Source: an uncultured Flavobacteriaceae bacterium
GTDB taxonomy: Bacteria; Bacteroidota; Bacteroidia; Flavobacteriales; Flavobacteriaceae
Length of the DNA stretch: 64,000 nt
Direction: 5' to 3'
Assembly: GCA_947494205.1 (NCBI GenBank)
Contig: CANLUH010000005.1
Coordinates: 124,001 to 188,000 of the forward strand
In this document: positions 47,445-56,526 of the stretch, piece by piece
Numbering within the stretch: the stretch's first letter is position 1
Layout of the letters: every line of letters starts with the position of its first letter
Program-made: the position numbers and the translations under genes
The notes under the pieces: model-generated
Told to the model about the DNA's origin: nothing
Database searches by the model: none
Seen by the model: only the letters and a program-made list of their open reading frames with translations

Positions 47445-48137
47445 ATGATGAACTCAGATACATTTTCTTCTTTCCTTTCTCAAATAGCACAAGACAACAC
47501 CTATGTTATTGATGCTACTTTTTCTAAAGAAAATTATTGCCCAATAGATTTATCTCAGGCAAATCCAGACTTAAATACTTTCGATATTGCTTCTTCCGAA
47601 GCTTGGCAAACATACATAACTAATTACCTTAAAAAGCAAAATAAACAAGTTGCTTATGGTGGTTATCTAGAAAAACGAAATATCTACAACCGTAGCGTAC
47701 ATTTTAATAAACAAAACCCAGAAACAGAACGTAATATTCATTTAGGTTTAGATCTTTGGATAGATGCAGATACTAAAGTTTTAGCCGCTTTTAATGGCGA
47801 AATACACAGTTTTAAAAACAATACTAATTTTGGCGATTACGGCCCAACAATCATTTTAAAACACGACATAGAAAACATCATTTTTTATACACTCTATGGA
47901 CACTTAAGTGAAGCTTCTTTAGTAAGTTTAAAAATAGGAGATACAATTAATAAAGGCGATGTAATAGCACGGTTGGGAACTAACAAAGTTAATGGCGATT
48001 ATGCGCCACATTTACATTTTCAAATTATAAAAGATTTACAAGGTAATGTAGGTGACTATCCTGGAGTAACTTCAATTAAAGATTTAGAGTTTTATAAAGC
48101 AAATTGTGTAAATCCTAATTTGGTGTTAAAACTTTAA
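47445..48137 (+). CDS. M23-family peptidase, cytoplasmic by sequence
   Basis: A 230-aa LytM-type metallopeptidase. The zinc site residues are in NIHLGLDLW (H..xD) and in HLHFQI, with GHLSE between. M23 enzymes usually cut peptidoglycan cross-links. No signal peptide is visible from the ATG at 47445, which is unusual for this family; either the true start is not resolved or the enzyme acts in another place. The gene begins 27 bases after the adhesin-like gene but has its own promoter-like element. Confidence 0.78.
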   Translation: MMNSDTFSSFLSQIAQDNTYVIDATFSKENYCPIDLSQANPDLNTFDIASSEAWQTYITNYLKKQNKQVAYGGYLEKRNIYNRSVHFNKQNPETERNIHLGLDLWIDADTKVLAAFNGEIHSFKNNTNFGDYGPTIILKHDIENIIFYTLYGHLSEASLVSLKIGDTINKGDVIARLGTNKVNGDYAPHLHFQIIKDLQGNVGDYPGVTSIKDLEFYKANCVNPNLVLKL

Positions 48138-48253
48138 TAAGTATCATATTTTGTAAAATAGTGTTTTATATATTGGGAAAGTTTATAGTAATACTTAAAT
48201 AAAAGTTTAATACTACAAAACAGTCAGATTCTTTAATTTAGTAAACATTAAGA

Positions 48254-48814
48254 ATGAATTCTAAATATTATTCAAATCCATCCTTATTATTAGAAAATTC
48301 TGAAATAGCAGAAGCATTTAATGATATAATGACTTATAAAAAATTCCCTAAACATCATTTACTATGCGAAACAGGTAAAGTCTGTAAAAATATGTATATC
48401 ATTCAGTCTGGCATTACGCGTATGTTCTACTATAAAGAAGATAAGGATGTTACAGTGCATTTTTGTACAGAGCAAGAAACAGCTTCGGTTTTTGAAAGTT
48501 ATGTGAAGAATGAAAAAAGTAAGTTTAATATAGAAGCTTTAGAAGAACTAGAAGTTATGGAAATCGCTTTTACAGATTTAGAAAACTTATTTAGTAGAAG
48601 TCCAGAATTTGAACGTTTTGGTAGACTATTTGTACAACAGCTACATATTAATTTAATAGAGCGTATTAACGATTTACATTTTCATAATGCAAAAGAACGT
48701 TACGATAAATTATTAACCAAAAAACCACACTTATTTCAACGCGTCTCTCAAAAACACCTCGCTTCATATTTAAATATTACCCCTGAGACATTAAGTAGAA
48801 TTAGAAGTAAATAG
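48254..48814 (+). CDS. Crp/Fnr-family transcriptional regulator
   Basis: A 186-aa protein. The N-terminal cyclic-nucleotide-binding-like fold (about 30-140) lacks the usual cAMP-contact residues (RxS), so it may sense something else. The C-terminal HTH is RVSQKHLASYLNITPETLSRIRSK. Its E-T-x-S-R pattern matches the FNR recognition helix (E..SR), which contacts TTGA half-sites. A matching TTGAC-N4-GTCAA palindrome lies just downstream, before the OmpA-family gene. No iron-sulfur cysteine pattern of true FNR is visible. Confidence 0.85.
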   Translation: MNSKYYSNPSLLLENSEIAEAFNDIMTYKKFPKHHLLCETGKVCKNMYIIQSGITRMFYYKEDKDVTVHFCTEQETASVFESYVKNEKSKFNIEALEELEVMEIAFTDLENLFSRSPEFERFGRLFVQQLHINLIERINDLHFHNAKERYDKLLTKKPHLFQRVSQKHLASYLNITPETLSRIRSK

Positions 48815-48831
48815 ATACCACTTTTTATTTC

Positions 48832-48845
48832 TTGACATTTGTCAA
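48832..48845. promoter_or_regulatory. FNR-type palindrome TTGAC-ATTT-GTCAA
   Basis: A perfect 5-4-5 palindrome with the half-site spacing of Crp/Fnr/Dnr operators. Its centre is about 41 bases before the predicted transcription start of the OmpA-family gene (the -7-like TATTTTTG is at 48868-48875), the class II activator position. Confidence 0.6.
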
Positions 48846-48889
48846 ATATATTCTCTGTCATTGCTTTTATTTTTGAGAAAACAAAAACA

Positions 48890-49924
48890 ATGAAAAAAAT
48901 AGTTGCTTATAGTTTGTTTCTCATACTTGTAGTATCTGCCTGTAAAGAAACAAACAATAAAGATGAGAAAAAGGCAGCAGAACCCACAATTCTTAACACA
49001 GAAGGCATTTTAAAAGAGACTTCAAAGAGTAAAAAAATAAAAGAATTTTCTTGGGATGATGTAACTGAGTCTACTGTAGATATAGGTGTATTTCCTTATA
49101 TACAACCACCAGAGGAGATGATGATAGATAAGTATAGTAGCGATACACAATCGTTTGATTTTTATAAATTAGAAATGTTTGATGGGACAGCTTTTTTTAA
49201 TGTAGCAGGACGTGTGGATAAAATGGGGATTTCCATGAAGGATGTAAATAATAAAAAATGGAATCAATATCTTTTTGATAGTAGTGTGTCTAAATATCTA
49301 GAATCTATTGGAGCTATATTAATTGCTGATAAAAAAATACCTAATGATTTAATAAATACATGGGGAGATTCTCCAAACGAGAAGTATGAACACATGCATA
49401 AGTTTTACGTAGGTGATGTTGTAAACGATATAGTAAAAATGTATGTGTTAAAAACACCTCATGTAAAAGTGGCTTTTCAAATATACTCCAATAGTGCTAT
49501 GGGGAATATTGGCGTAGTAGAAATTAAAGACTTTAAGCAAACCATAAAAAAAGTTACAGCAGATGAAATTTTAGATGCTATAAATACTAAAGGCGTTGCA
49601 ACACTGTATATTAATTTCGATACAGGGAAATCTAGAATAAAAACAGAATCCTATACAGTAATTGATGAAATTGTAAAGATGATGGAAGCCAACCCTAATT
49701 TAAAAATTAGTGTAGAAGGACATACTGACAATATAGGTGATGAAGTATCTAATATGGCATTGTCTAAAAATAGAGCAGAAGCTGTACTTAAAGCGATTAC
49801 TAATAAAACAATTAACAAAACTAGATTAAGTAGTACAGGACTTGGGGCGACGAAACCAATAGAAGATAATACAACCAAGGAAGGGAGAGCTAAGAATAGA
49901 CGGGTAGAATTAAGAAAACTATAA
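48890..49924 (+). CDS. OmpA-family lipoprotein
   Basis: A 344-aa lipoprotein from the ATG at 48890 (MKKIVAYSLFLILVVSAC); an in-frame ATG 51 bases upstream would overlap the promoter. The N-terminal ~220 residues are a flavobacterial domain without a named family. The C-terminal OmpA domain (about 225-344) has the peptidoglycan-binding core NFDTGKSRIKTES ... SVEGHTDNIGDEVSN ... ALSKNRAEAV ... AKNRRVELRKL. It probably links the outer membrane to the cell wall. Regulation by the adjacent Crp/Fnr protein is suggested by the palindrome at 48832-48845. Confidence 0.85.
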   Translation: MKKIVAYSLFLILVVSACKETNNKDEKKAAEPTILNTEGILKETSKSKKIKEFSWDDVTESTVDIGVFPYIQPPEEMMIDKYSSDTQSFDFYKLEMFDGTAFFNVAGRVDKMGISMKDVNNKKWNQYLFDSSVSKYLESIGAILIADKKIPNDLINTWGDSPNEKYEHMHKFYVGDVVNDIVKMYVLKTPHVKVAFQIYSNSAMGNIGVVEIKDFKQTIKKVTADEILDAINTKGVATLYINFDTGKSRIKTESYTVIDEIVKMMEANPNLKISVEGHTDNIGDEVSNMALSKNRAEAVLKAITNKTINKTRLSSTGLGATKPIEDNTTKEGRAKNRRVELRKL

Positions 49925-49926
49925 CA

Positions 49927-50817
49927 ATGAAAAAAAGCTTATCCTACCAAATAGCGTTACTCATTATTAAATTAAAAGGCCTTAAAAAGCAGTTTAGTAA
50001 AGCACCTATAGATTTTAAGACAATTAGAAAAGAGGATATTCATCACCCAAAAGGAGCCTTTTTTAAAAAAAATAATGTGCGTCGTTTTACAATATCTAAT
50101 ACTTTAATTACCGAAATTGAAAAAAACACAACAACTAATAAACTATTAATATTTATTCATGGAGGCGCCTTCATTTCTGGGCCAGCACAGCATCATTGGG
50201 ATACCATAAAAACACTAGCTAAACATACAAATTATAATATTTGGATGTGTAATTATCCAAAAGCTCCCGAAAACAATATTCTAGAAATATCAAATAATAT
50301 AGATTTAGTATATAAAACAGCATTAAAAAATTATAAGGGAATACAAATTACACTCATGGGGGATTCTGCGGGAGGGACTTTAATAACAGCTTTAACGCAA
50401 AGATTAATAAAAAAAACGATAGAATTACCTTTTAAAATTTTGCTCATTTCCCCAGTTATGGATGCTACAATGTCTAATCCAGAAATAGCTTTAATAGACA
50501 AAATAGACCCAGTATTATCTAGAGTAGGCGTATTAAGTGCAAAGAAAATGTGTAGCAATAATGGAGATTTAGATGATGTAATGTTGTCTCCTATCTATGG
50601 TAGTTTTAATAGTTTTCCAAAGACAATACTATTTATAGCAGAACATGATATAACATATCCGGATCAAGAATTAGCTATTACAAAAATGATGAATGCTAAG
50701 GTAGAATTAGAGGTTGTAATAGGTGAGGGAATGCTCCATATTTGGCCTTTGCTACCCTTTGTGAAAGAAGCAAAAATAGCTTTAAAAGCAATTATTGATG
50801 AATTAAATGAGGTATAA
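49927..50817 (+). CDS. Alpha/beta hydrolase of the HSL/acetyl-esterase type
   Basis: A 296-aa cytoplasmic enzyme. The oxyanion motif is FIHGGAFISGP (HGG), the nucleophile elbow LMGDSAGGTL (G-D-S-A-G), and the catalytic Asp/His are in FIAEHDITYPDQ and GMLHIWPLLP. These residues define the hormone-sensitive-lipase family, which acts on short acyl esters or lactones. It starts 2 bases after the OmpA-family gene ends and is probably cotranscribed. Confidence 0.88.
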   Translation: MKKSLSYQIALLIIKLKGLKKQFSKAPIDFKTIRKEDIHHPKGAFFKKNNVRRFTISNTLITEIEKNTTTNKLLIFIHGGAFISGPAQHHWDTIKTLAKHTNYNIWMCNYPKAPENNILEISNNIDLVYKTALKNYKGIQITLMGDSAGGTLITALTQRLIKKTIELPFKILLISPVMDATMSNPEIALIDKIDPVLSRVGVLSAKKMCSNNGDLDDVMLSPIYGSFNSFPKTILFIAEHDITYPDQELAITKMMNAKVELEVVIGEGMLHIWPLLPFVKEAKIALKAIIDELNEV

Positions 50818-50892
50818 AGTTATTTTAGAATTATTTAATTTTTTTGTGTAAAAGTTTAAATTTTAAAAGATTATCGAAAACCTTAAAACTAA

Positions 50893-52488
50893 TTACCCTT
50901 TAAAACTATTTTCCATAGGGTTAAAGTAAATAATAAAAGTATCTGCTTTATTATCGTATTTAATCTGGCCATTAAGTTGTTCGGTTAAAACATAAACTAA
51001 TTTCATACCTAAAGAGCTACTAGACTCAAAATCATAGTCTTTGTTAAGTCCATTGCCGTTATCTAAATAAATTAACTTGTAAGTGTTTTTGTCTTTAATA
51101 ATAGAAATACTAATCTTATTAGCGTTCTTTTCAGAAAAAGCATATTTGTAAGAATTCGTCACTAACTCATTAATAATTAAACCAAGATTAGCAGTAGTAT
51201 CTGCATCAAAAATTAAATTGTCTGGAACATTAATTTCTTTAGAAACATAAACTTTATTACCACCTATAGTGTTTTCTACAAAGGCAATTAATTGTACAAT
51301 ATATTCTTTAGTTCTAATATCTTGTAAAGAGGCACTATTATATAGCTTTTCGTGTACTAAAGACATCGATTGTATTCTATTTCTACTTTCTTCTAAAGCC
51401 TTTATAATTTTCTCATCCTGGTATTCGTCTTCTTGTAATTCAAGTAAACCAGAAATCATCTGCATGTTATTTTTTACACGATGATGAATCTCTTTTATTA
51501 ATGTTTGGTTTTTGTATAAATTATTTTCTAAAGCTTCATTTTTTAATTCAATTTCTTCATTAGCAGCTTTTAGTCCAGTGTACAGTTTTTTGTTTTTAGA
51601 TAGCTGAAACAGTAAAAGTGCTGAGAATGCTATTAAAATTGCATACCATAAATACGAAAGATTTATAAAGGCTTTATTTATAACAGGAGTCTCTTTGTAG
51701 GCGCTAACAATGTTTAAATCTAAACCATATAAATTGATGTTAGAAGAAATAATATCCTTATTAGACAAATCGAAATTCTTAAAAAATTCGTTATCTCTTC
51801 GTTTATTATAAATATTTGTGCCATCGTAAACCGCCTCTCTAGAGAGGTTTACAGAGTCGTTAATACTAAATTTATGTACAAATTTTTGGTTTATATCCTT
51901 GTCGTAAAAAGCATTAAGTAAATATTTAACATCTAAAATAGATACCATGTAACCAACAACTTCGTTATCGTAATTTTTAGCAGAGAAATTAAAAGGGAAA
52001 CCACACCAACCTTCTTTTAAATTAATAGGAGGGAAGAGACTAATACTGTCTTGTTTCATTAATTTGTCTAGTTCTTTTACTTCTTCTTTAGGCCTAAAAT
52101 CACTAACAGAAACACCTTTAAGATTAGCTGGATCTATTTGGTTGGGAGTAATAACATATCTCATAACATGATTCGTATCGATGTAATTAACGAGTAGTGA
52201 ATCATTAAATTTTAAATCTTTAAGTAAATCTGTAAGGTAATTTTGTATTTGTTTTTCCTTTGGAAACTCTTTAGAATTTTTAATATACCCCCGAATAGAA
52301 GAAACTAATGTTGCATAATTATCTATACCAGCTTTGGCATCAGATACGGCGTTAAGATGAATTTTGTTTAATTCATCTATTTGTTTTTGCTTCTCTGTAT
52401 CATTGTAGGAATTAATAAGGTGTTGGAGTACAATGACGCCAATAATGAGAGCTATTATTAATGTAATGTGGTATTTGAGGTGTTTCAC
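50893..52488 (-). CDS. Sensor histidine kinase (HisKA_2/HWE-like) with extracytoplasmic sensor
   Basis: A 531-aa kinase. Two transmembrane helices (about 8-25 and 283-300) flank a CHASE-like periplasmic sensor domain. The phosphoacceptor is in IKEIHHRVKNNMQMISGLLELQ, typical of the HisKA_2 group. The ATPase domain has NELVTNSYKYAF (N box) and LDNGNGL (G1 box). No response regulator lies next to it. It is divergent from the MNIO-type operon, so it could sense the same condition. Confidence 0.88.
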   Translation of the reverse strand: MKHLKYHITLIIALIIGVIVLQHLINSYNDTEKQKQIDELNKIHLNAVSDAKAGIDNYATLVSSIRGYIKNSKEFPKEKQIQNYLTDLLKDLKFNDSLLVNYIDTNHVMRYVITPNQIDPANLKGVSVSDFRPKEEVKELDKLMKQDSISLFPPINLKEGWCGFPFNFSAKNYDNEVVGYMVSILDVKYLLNAFYDKDINQKFVHKFSINDSVNLSREAVYDGTNIYNKRRDNEFFKNFDLSNKDIISSNINLYGLDLNIVSAYKETPVINKAFINLSYLWYAILIAFSALLLFQLSKNKKLYTGLKAANEEIELKNEALENNLYKNQTLIKEIHHRVKNNMQMISGLLELQEDEYQDEKIIKALEESRNRIQSMSLVHEKLYNSASLQDIRTKEYIVQLIAFVENTIGGNKVYVSKEINVPDNLIFDADTTANLGLIINELVTNSYKYAFSEKNANKISISIIKDKNTYKLIYLDNGNGLNKDYDFESSSSLGMKLVYVLTEQLNGQIKYDNKADTFIIYFNPMENSFKG

Positions 52489-52792
52489 AATTTTTGGTTA
52501 CTTGTGAGGGAGGAACGCACTGGATTAAAATACGAAACGCCAATTTAAAGATATAATTTTTATTATAGCAATTAAAAACATGTTTTTTTAATGTCAACGA
52601 ATTTTAAATCAATATTTTGAAGTACAGATTAGATAGTGAAATGAAAGTGTTTAGCTTATTATTTAGTTTCTTTCTAAATTAAAAAACAGGTATTTATACT
52701 TGGTTTTGTTTTAGGATAGAAAGGTAAATTTAAAATCGCAAAAATATAATTAATACTTTTTATAAGAAGTAAACTTAAATACAACCAAAATT
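52489..52792. other. Intergenic region between divergent kinase and MNIO operon
   Basis: A 304-base AT-rich spacer that must hold the promoters of both directions. I see no clear -33/-7 pair, no palindrome above 6 bp and no small gene of interest. A TATAATTAATACTTTTTATAAG stretch (about 52745-52766) is the best candidate for the operon promoter region, but it is weak. Confidence 0.3.
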
Positions 52793-53647
52793 ATGAGTAC
52801 AAACAAAATATCTAGATTAGGGCTTTCTAATCAAGAAATGGCAAGCAAGTATGGGGATTTAGCTGGATTAATAGGAACTTGGTCAGGTAACCAAGGTGTT
52901 AATCTTATAGCAGTACCAGATCAAAAAGGCAGTTTTACACTATTGGTAGCACCTTACTACGAAACCTTAACCGTAACGGCCTTAAGTAGTCCTACACCAA
53001 ATCGAGGCTTAAAAACCATAGAAAATATTCCAACATTAATGTATAGTTTAATGATACATGATGCAACTAATAATGAGTTAATGCACGCAGAAAATGGTAT
53101 TTGGGAGTTGTTAGATGGTTCTAAAGATAATGATGGTTATAATTTAGCAAGAATTTCTACGGTACCGCACGGAGATGCAATTATGGCATTAGGGAACTCT
53201 TCGGTAACAAAAGGAAGACCAGATATAGATCCAAATTTAAACTCATCACCAGTGTTAGACTTCCCTGCTTTTGGGTATGGAGAAGCAGTTTATAATGATG
53301 TTTATGTGCCAGGATTTATCACCAGAAGACCAAATCAATATTTAATAGACCATTTAGACAAGCAAGAAAAAGCTGGGCAAACTGTGGTAAGTAGTACTAA
53401 CCTTGTTGTGAGTACAGCCAATAATGGCGGTATCAATAACATTCCATCTATAAATAAAAATGCAGATGCTACAGCTTTTAATAGCACATTTTGGATAGAA
53501 ACAGTAAAAGACGCTAATACCGGAAAAACGTTTCAACAATTACAGTATTCGCAAAACACAAATATTGATTTCCCAGTAAAAGGGACTCCAAAAGGAAAAA
53601 CAATTGGATGGCCACATATTAACGTTAATACTCTAATTAAACAATAA
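52793..53647 (+). CDS. FABP/nitrobindin-like beta-barrel protein in the MNIO operon
   Basis: A 284-aa protein without a signal peptide. The N-terminal region (DLAGLIGTWSGNQGVNLIAVP) and the end (QQLQYSQNTNIDF ... WPHINVNTLIK) resemble the nitrobindin-like/FABP-like barrel, which often binds heme or other small ligands. The ligand here is not known. It is the first gene of a five-gene run with spacings of 4, 20, 12 and 2 bases. It may bind a metal cofactor or a small product of the pathway. Confidence 0.6.
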   Translation: MSTNKISRLGLSNQEMASKYGDLAGLIGTWSGNQGVNLIAVPDQKGSFTLLVAPYYETLTVTALSSPTPNRGLKTIENIPTLMYSLMIHDATNNELMHAENGIWELLDGSKDNDGYNLARISTVPHGDAIMALGNSSVTKGRPDIDPNLNSSPVLDFPAFGYGEAVYNDVYVPGFITRRPNQYLIDHLDKQEKAGQTVVSSTNLVVSTANNGGINNIPSINKNADATAFNSTFWIETVKDANTGKTFQQLQYSQNTNIDFPVKGTPKGKTIGWPHINVNTLIKQ

Positions 53648-53651
53648 CAAC

Positions 53652-54938
53652 ATGCTTACACCCGATAAACTAAATGATTTACGTGATCATCTTCAAACCG
53701 CAGTAGAAGTAGAGTTAAGTACAATACCATTGTATTTGTATACCTATTATTCTATAAATAGAACACCTACATTAACAATAAAAGATGAAAACAGAGCAAA
53801 CGAAATAAACACATTTGCAAATAAAGCAGGAGGTATATTAATGAGTGTTGCAGTAGAAGAAATGTTACACCTATCATTAGCTAGTAATATTTTAAAAGCA
53901 TTAGGTGGTTCTCCTGTAATTTATGATAAATCACCTAAAAACTATCCTACAAATTTATTACACCATAAAGATGGTTTTTCTATAGGTTTAACAAAATTAA
54001 CCCAATCTCAACTTCAAAAATTTATGGATGTTGAAAAACCAGCACCAGTTGAAGAAGATCCTCAAGGTGATCAATGGGAAACTTTAGGACAATTTTACGA
54101 GTATATAGCCAATTTAGTTAAACAAACTGAAGAATGGGATTACTCAAATCCAGATAATCAATTAGTAGACGGTAGAGGGTATTATGCGCCTAATAATATA
54201 GATACAGTTTACGCTAAAGATGCGGCCCAATCTTCATCTACTGTGCAATATGCTAATAGTGATGATAGTGGTGGGTTAAAACAAATTAAAAATAAAGAAG
54301 ATGCTTTAGCGGCAATTACTGAAATTTCAGAACAAGGAGAAGGTTTTCGTACAGATCCCACACATAAATACGATGATCCATCTCATGAAGAAGAAAGTCA
54401 CTGGTTTAAGTACAGTGAGTTAAATACTAAATTCTTTGAATTAGAATTAACAGATGAAGAGAAAAAGCAATTCATTTTTAATTTTCCAGAAAATCCTGGT
54501 AACCCAGAAAATCCTAATAATGTAGAATTACCAATAAAATACCAACCAGTTGTTGATTTATGTGACGCTGTATATTCTTATTTATTATGGATGACGGAAA
54601 TGAGTTTTACGCTTAAAGGTACTGCACAATCTAGTATGTTTTATATTGGTATGCATAAAGGCATGATTTTTATTTTAGATAAAATAATAGGCGGTATGCG
54701 TAGAGCAACTTATAAAGATGAAAAGGGAAATGAATGGAATTTGGCACCAACATTTAAAAACTTTACATTCTCATCTAAAGAGACAGCTAAGAAAGAGTTA
54801 GTTGCTTTAGCAGAGTTAGTTATCCTTGAAAATAAATTAAAGTTAGAAACTGAATACGAGTTAAGCGAAGATATTTTACAAAGAATAAAAGATTTGCCAG
54901 ATGTAAACGTAGTTGGAAATAAAGTAAGTTTTGCCTAA
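53652..54938 (+). CDS. Ferritin-like domain protein (VioB/iminophenyl-pyruvate type) in the MNIO operon
   Basis: A 428-aa protein. The ferritin-like signature is present: HLQTAVEVELSTIPLYLYTYYSI (first Glu pair) and SVAVEEMLHLSLASNILKALGG (second E..H pair). These are the di-iron ligands of the Pfam ferritin-like domain found with VioB. The C-terminal half (about 260-428) is helical. The function is uncertain: iron storage, O2 activation or a structural role. It begins 4 bases after the preceding gene. Di-iron proteins of this type recur in RiPP-type gene clusters. Confidence 0.75.
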   Translation: MLTPDKLNDLRDHLQTAVEVELSTIPLYLYTYYSINRTPTLTIKDENRANEINTFANKAGGILMSVAVEEMLHLSLASNILKALGGSPVIYDKSPKNYPTNLLHHKDGFSIGLTKLTQSQLQKFMDVEKPAPVEEDPQGDQWETLGQFYEYIANLVKQTEEWDYSNPDNQLVDGRGYYAPNNIDTVYAKDAAQSSSTVQYANSDDSGGLKQIKNKEDALAAITEISEQGEGFRTDPTHKYDDPSHEEESHWFKYSELNTKFFELELTDEEKKQFIFNFPENPGNPENPNNVELPIKYQPVVDLCDAVYSYLLWMTEMSFTLKGTAQSSMFYIGMHKGMIFILDKIIGGMRRATYKDEKGNEWNLAPTFKNFTFSSKETAKKELVALAELVILENKLKLETEYELSEDILQRIKDLPDVNVVGNKVSFA

Positions 54939-54958
54939 ATTTAAAATGAGATAAAATT

Positions 54959-55558
54959 ATGAAGAATAATATATATAGCCCTGTAAATGATGAAACAACA
55001 GCAGGAGCAGGTTGTGGAGCTCACTCAAGCTGTGGAACAAAACCTTCAGGTGGATGCGGAGCAAAACCATCAAGTTGTAGTACTCCTTCTGGACCAAGTG
55101 TTATACCAAACCCAAAAGAGTTACATGCCTGTATGGGACTTAATGCCTGTAAAGGTCATGATCGTTTAGGCACTAACGATTGTGCAGGAATGGGAGAATG
55201 CGCAACAGCTGCTATGCATTCTTGTCACACTTTAAACGATTGTAGAAATCAAGGAGGCTGTGGTTTATACGGCACACCAGAAGAGCAAAATAACCCTGGA
55301 AACAATTCATGTTCTTGGCAAGGCTCTTGCGCAGTACCAATAAACGCAGAACGTTTTTCTACAGAAGGACCAAATAGAGGAAAAAGTGTATGGAAACGTG
55401 CAAGAGTTGTTTTTGAGGAAAAAATGCTAAAGGCTAATCGTCAATTTGGAGATCCTTTTATGGAAGGAGGACCAACTATGGATTATATTAATAAAAACTT
55501 TAGCGGTTACGCAGCATGTGGAGCTAGCGGATTAAGTGGAGGTGGAACCTGTTCTTAA
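54959..55558 (+). CDS. Cysteine-rich protein, candidate precursor of the MNIO system
   Basis: A 199-aa protein without a signal peptide, with 15 cysteines. Six pairs have exactly CX5C spacing: C19-C25, C58-C64, C75-C81, C89-C95, C95-C101 and C118-C124. Further cysteines are C33, C40, C187 and C198. The N terminus is Gly/Ser/Cys-rich. Residues 58-124 look like tandem modules (CMGLNAC, CAGMGEC, CHTLNDC, CRNQGGC, CSWQGSC). A Cys-free linker (125-186) follows, and the end is CGASGLSGGGTCS. Such a protein immediately before a DUF692 gene is the pattern of MNIO substrates, though this one is much longer than known bufferins. Confidence 0.7.
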   Translation: MKNNIYSPVNDETTAGAGCGAHSSCGTKPSGGCGAKPSSCSTPSGPSVIPNPKELHACMGLNACKGHDRLGTNDCAGMGECATAAMHSCHTLNDCRNQGGCGLYGTPEEQNNPGNNSCSWQGSCAVPINAERFSTEGPNRGKSVWKRARVVFEEKMLKANRQFGDPFMEGGPTMDYINKNFSGYAACGASGLSGGGTCS

Positions 55559-55570
55559 ACTTAAAATAAT

Positions 55571-56524
55571 TTGAAACAACAAACTATTACAGAAACCCTA
55601 AAATCCCTGCCAAATCTTGGTTTGGGATTAGGGTTAAGACATACACATTTTCAGCATATTTTAAAGCACTCTCCTGCTGTAGATTGGTTCGAGGTTATTT
55701 CTGAAAACTTTATGTACTCACATGGAAAACCAAGATATATTTTGCAACAAATAGCAGAACGCTATCCTATTGTTATGCATGGTGTATCTATGTCTATTGG
55801 TAGTACAGAAAAACTAAATGACGATTACCTAAAAAAGTTAAAAATACTGGCAGAAGAAGTTAAGCCTAAATGGATTAGTGATCACTTATGCTGGACAGGC
55901 GTTTTAGGAACCAACACACACGATTTATTACCCTTGCCATTAACGGAAGAGACTTTAAAACATGTATGTAACCGTATAGATTATGTGCAAGAGTATTTAA
56001 ATAGACCGCTAATAATAGAAAATCCAAGTACATATTTAGATTTTAATCAGTCAACAATACCAGAAGCCGAGTTTTTAAAACTTATGGCAAAACAAACTGG
56101 TTGCGGGTTGTTATTAGACGTGAATAATACATACGTAAGTTGTTTTAACTCTGGAGAAGATCCAATAGAATATATTAAAACATTACCACACGAGTCTATA
56201 GTACAAATGCATTTAGCAGGTCACCAAAACTGTGGTACGCACATAATAGATACACACGATAGAAAAGTAACTAAAGAAGTTTGGGAACTATTTCATTTGG
56301 CCTGGACATTAACAGGAGGAACAGCAACCCTATTGGAATGGGATGGTAATATTCCATCATTTGAAGACTGTATAAAAGAACTACATAAAGCAAAAGACTA
56401 TATGTTAAGTCCAACTGGTAAAACGGAGTTGATAGTAGAGACAGCTAACGAAATAGAAGAATTATCTACGCCAATAGATTTTATGGTTAGCCCCTTAATG
56501 AGCGAAACAATCCACTCTAGTTAA
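55571..56524 (+). CDS. DUF692 family MNIO enzyme (multinuclear non-heme iron oxidase)
   Basis: A 317-aa TIM-barrel protein. Typical DUF692 residues are visible: LGLRHTHFQHIL, DWFEVISENFM, VMHGVSMSIG, SDHLCWTG, LPLPLTEE, IENPSTYL, LLLDVNNTYVS, QMHLAGHQ and TATLLEWDGNIP. The His/Glu/Asp/Asn set binds two or three iron ions. Known members (MbnB, TglH, ChrH, bufferin enzymes) oxidise cysteine residues in precursor peptides. The preceding 199-aa Cys-rich protein is the likely substrate. Apparent TTG start; the gene lies 12 bases after the Cys-rich gene. Confidence 0.92.
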   Translation: MKQQTITETLKSLPNLGLGLGLRHTHFQHILKHSPAVDWFEVISENFMYSHGKPRYILQQIAERYPIVMHGVSMSIGSTEKLNDDYLKKLKILAEEVKPKWISDHLCWTGVLGTNTHDLLPLPLTEETLKHVCNRIDYVQEYLNRPLIIENPSTYLDFNQSTIPEAEFLKLMAKQTGCGLLLDVNNTYVSCFNSGEDPIEYIKTLPHESIVQMHLAGHQNCGTHIIDTHDRKVTKEVWELFHLAWTLTGGTATLLEWDGNIPSFEDCIKELHKAKDYMLSPTGKTELIVETANEIEELSTPIDFMVSPLMSETIHSS

Positions 56525-56526
56525 TT

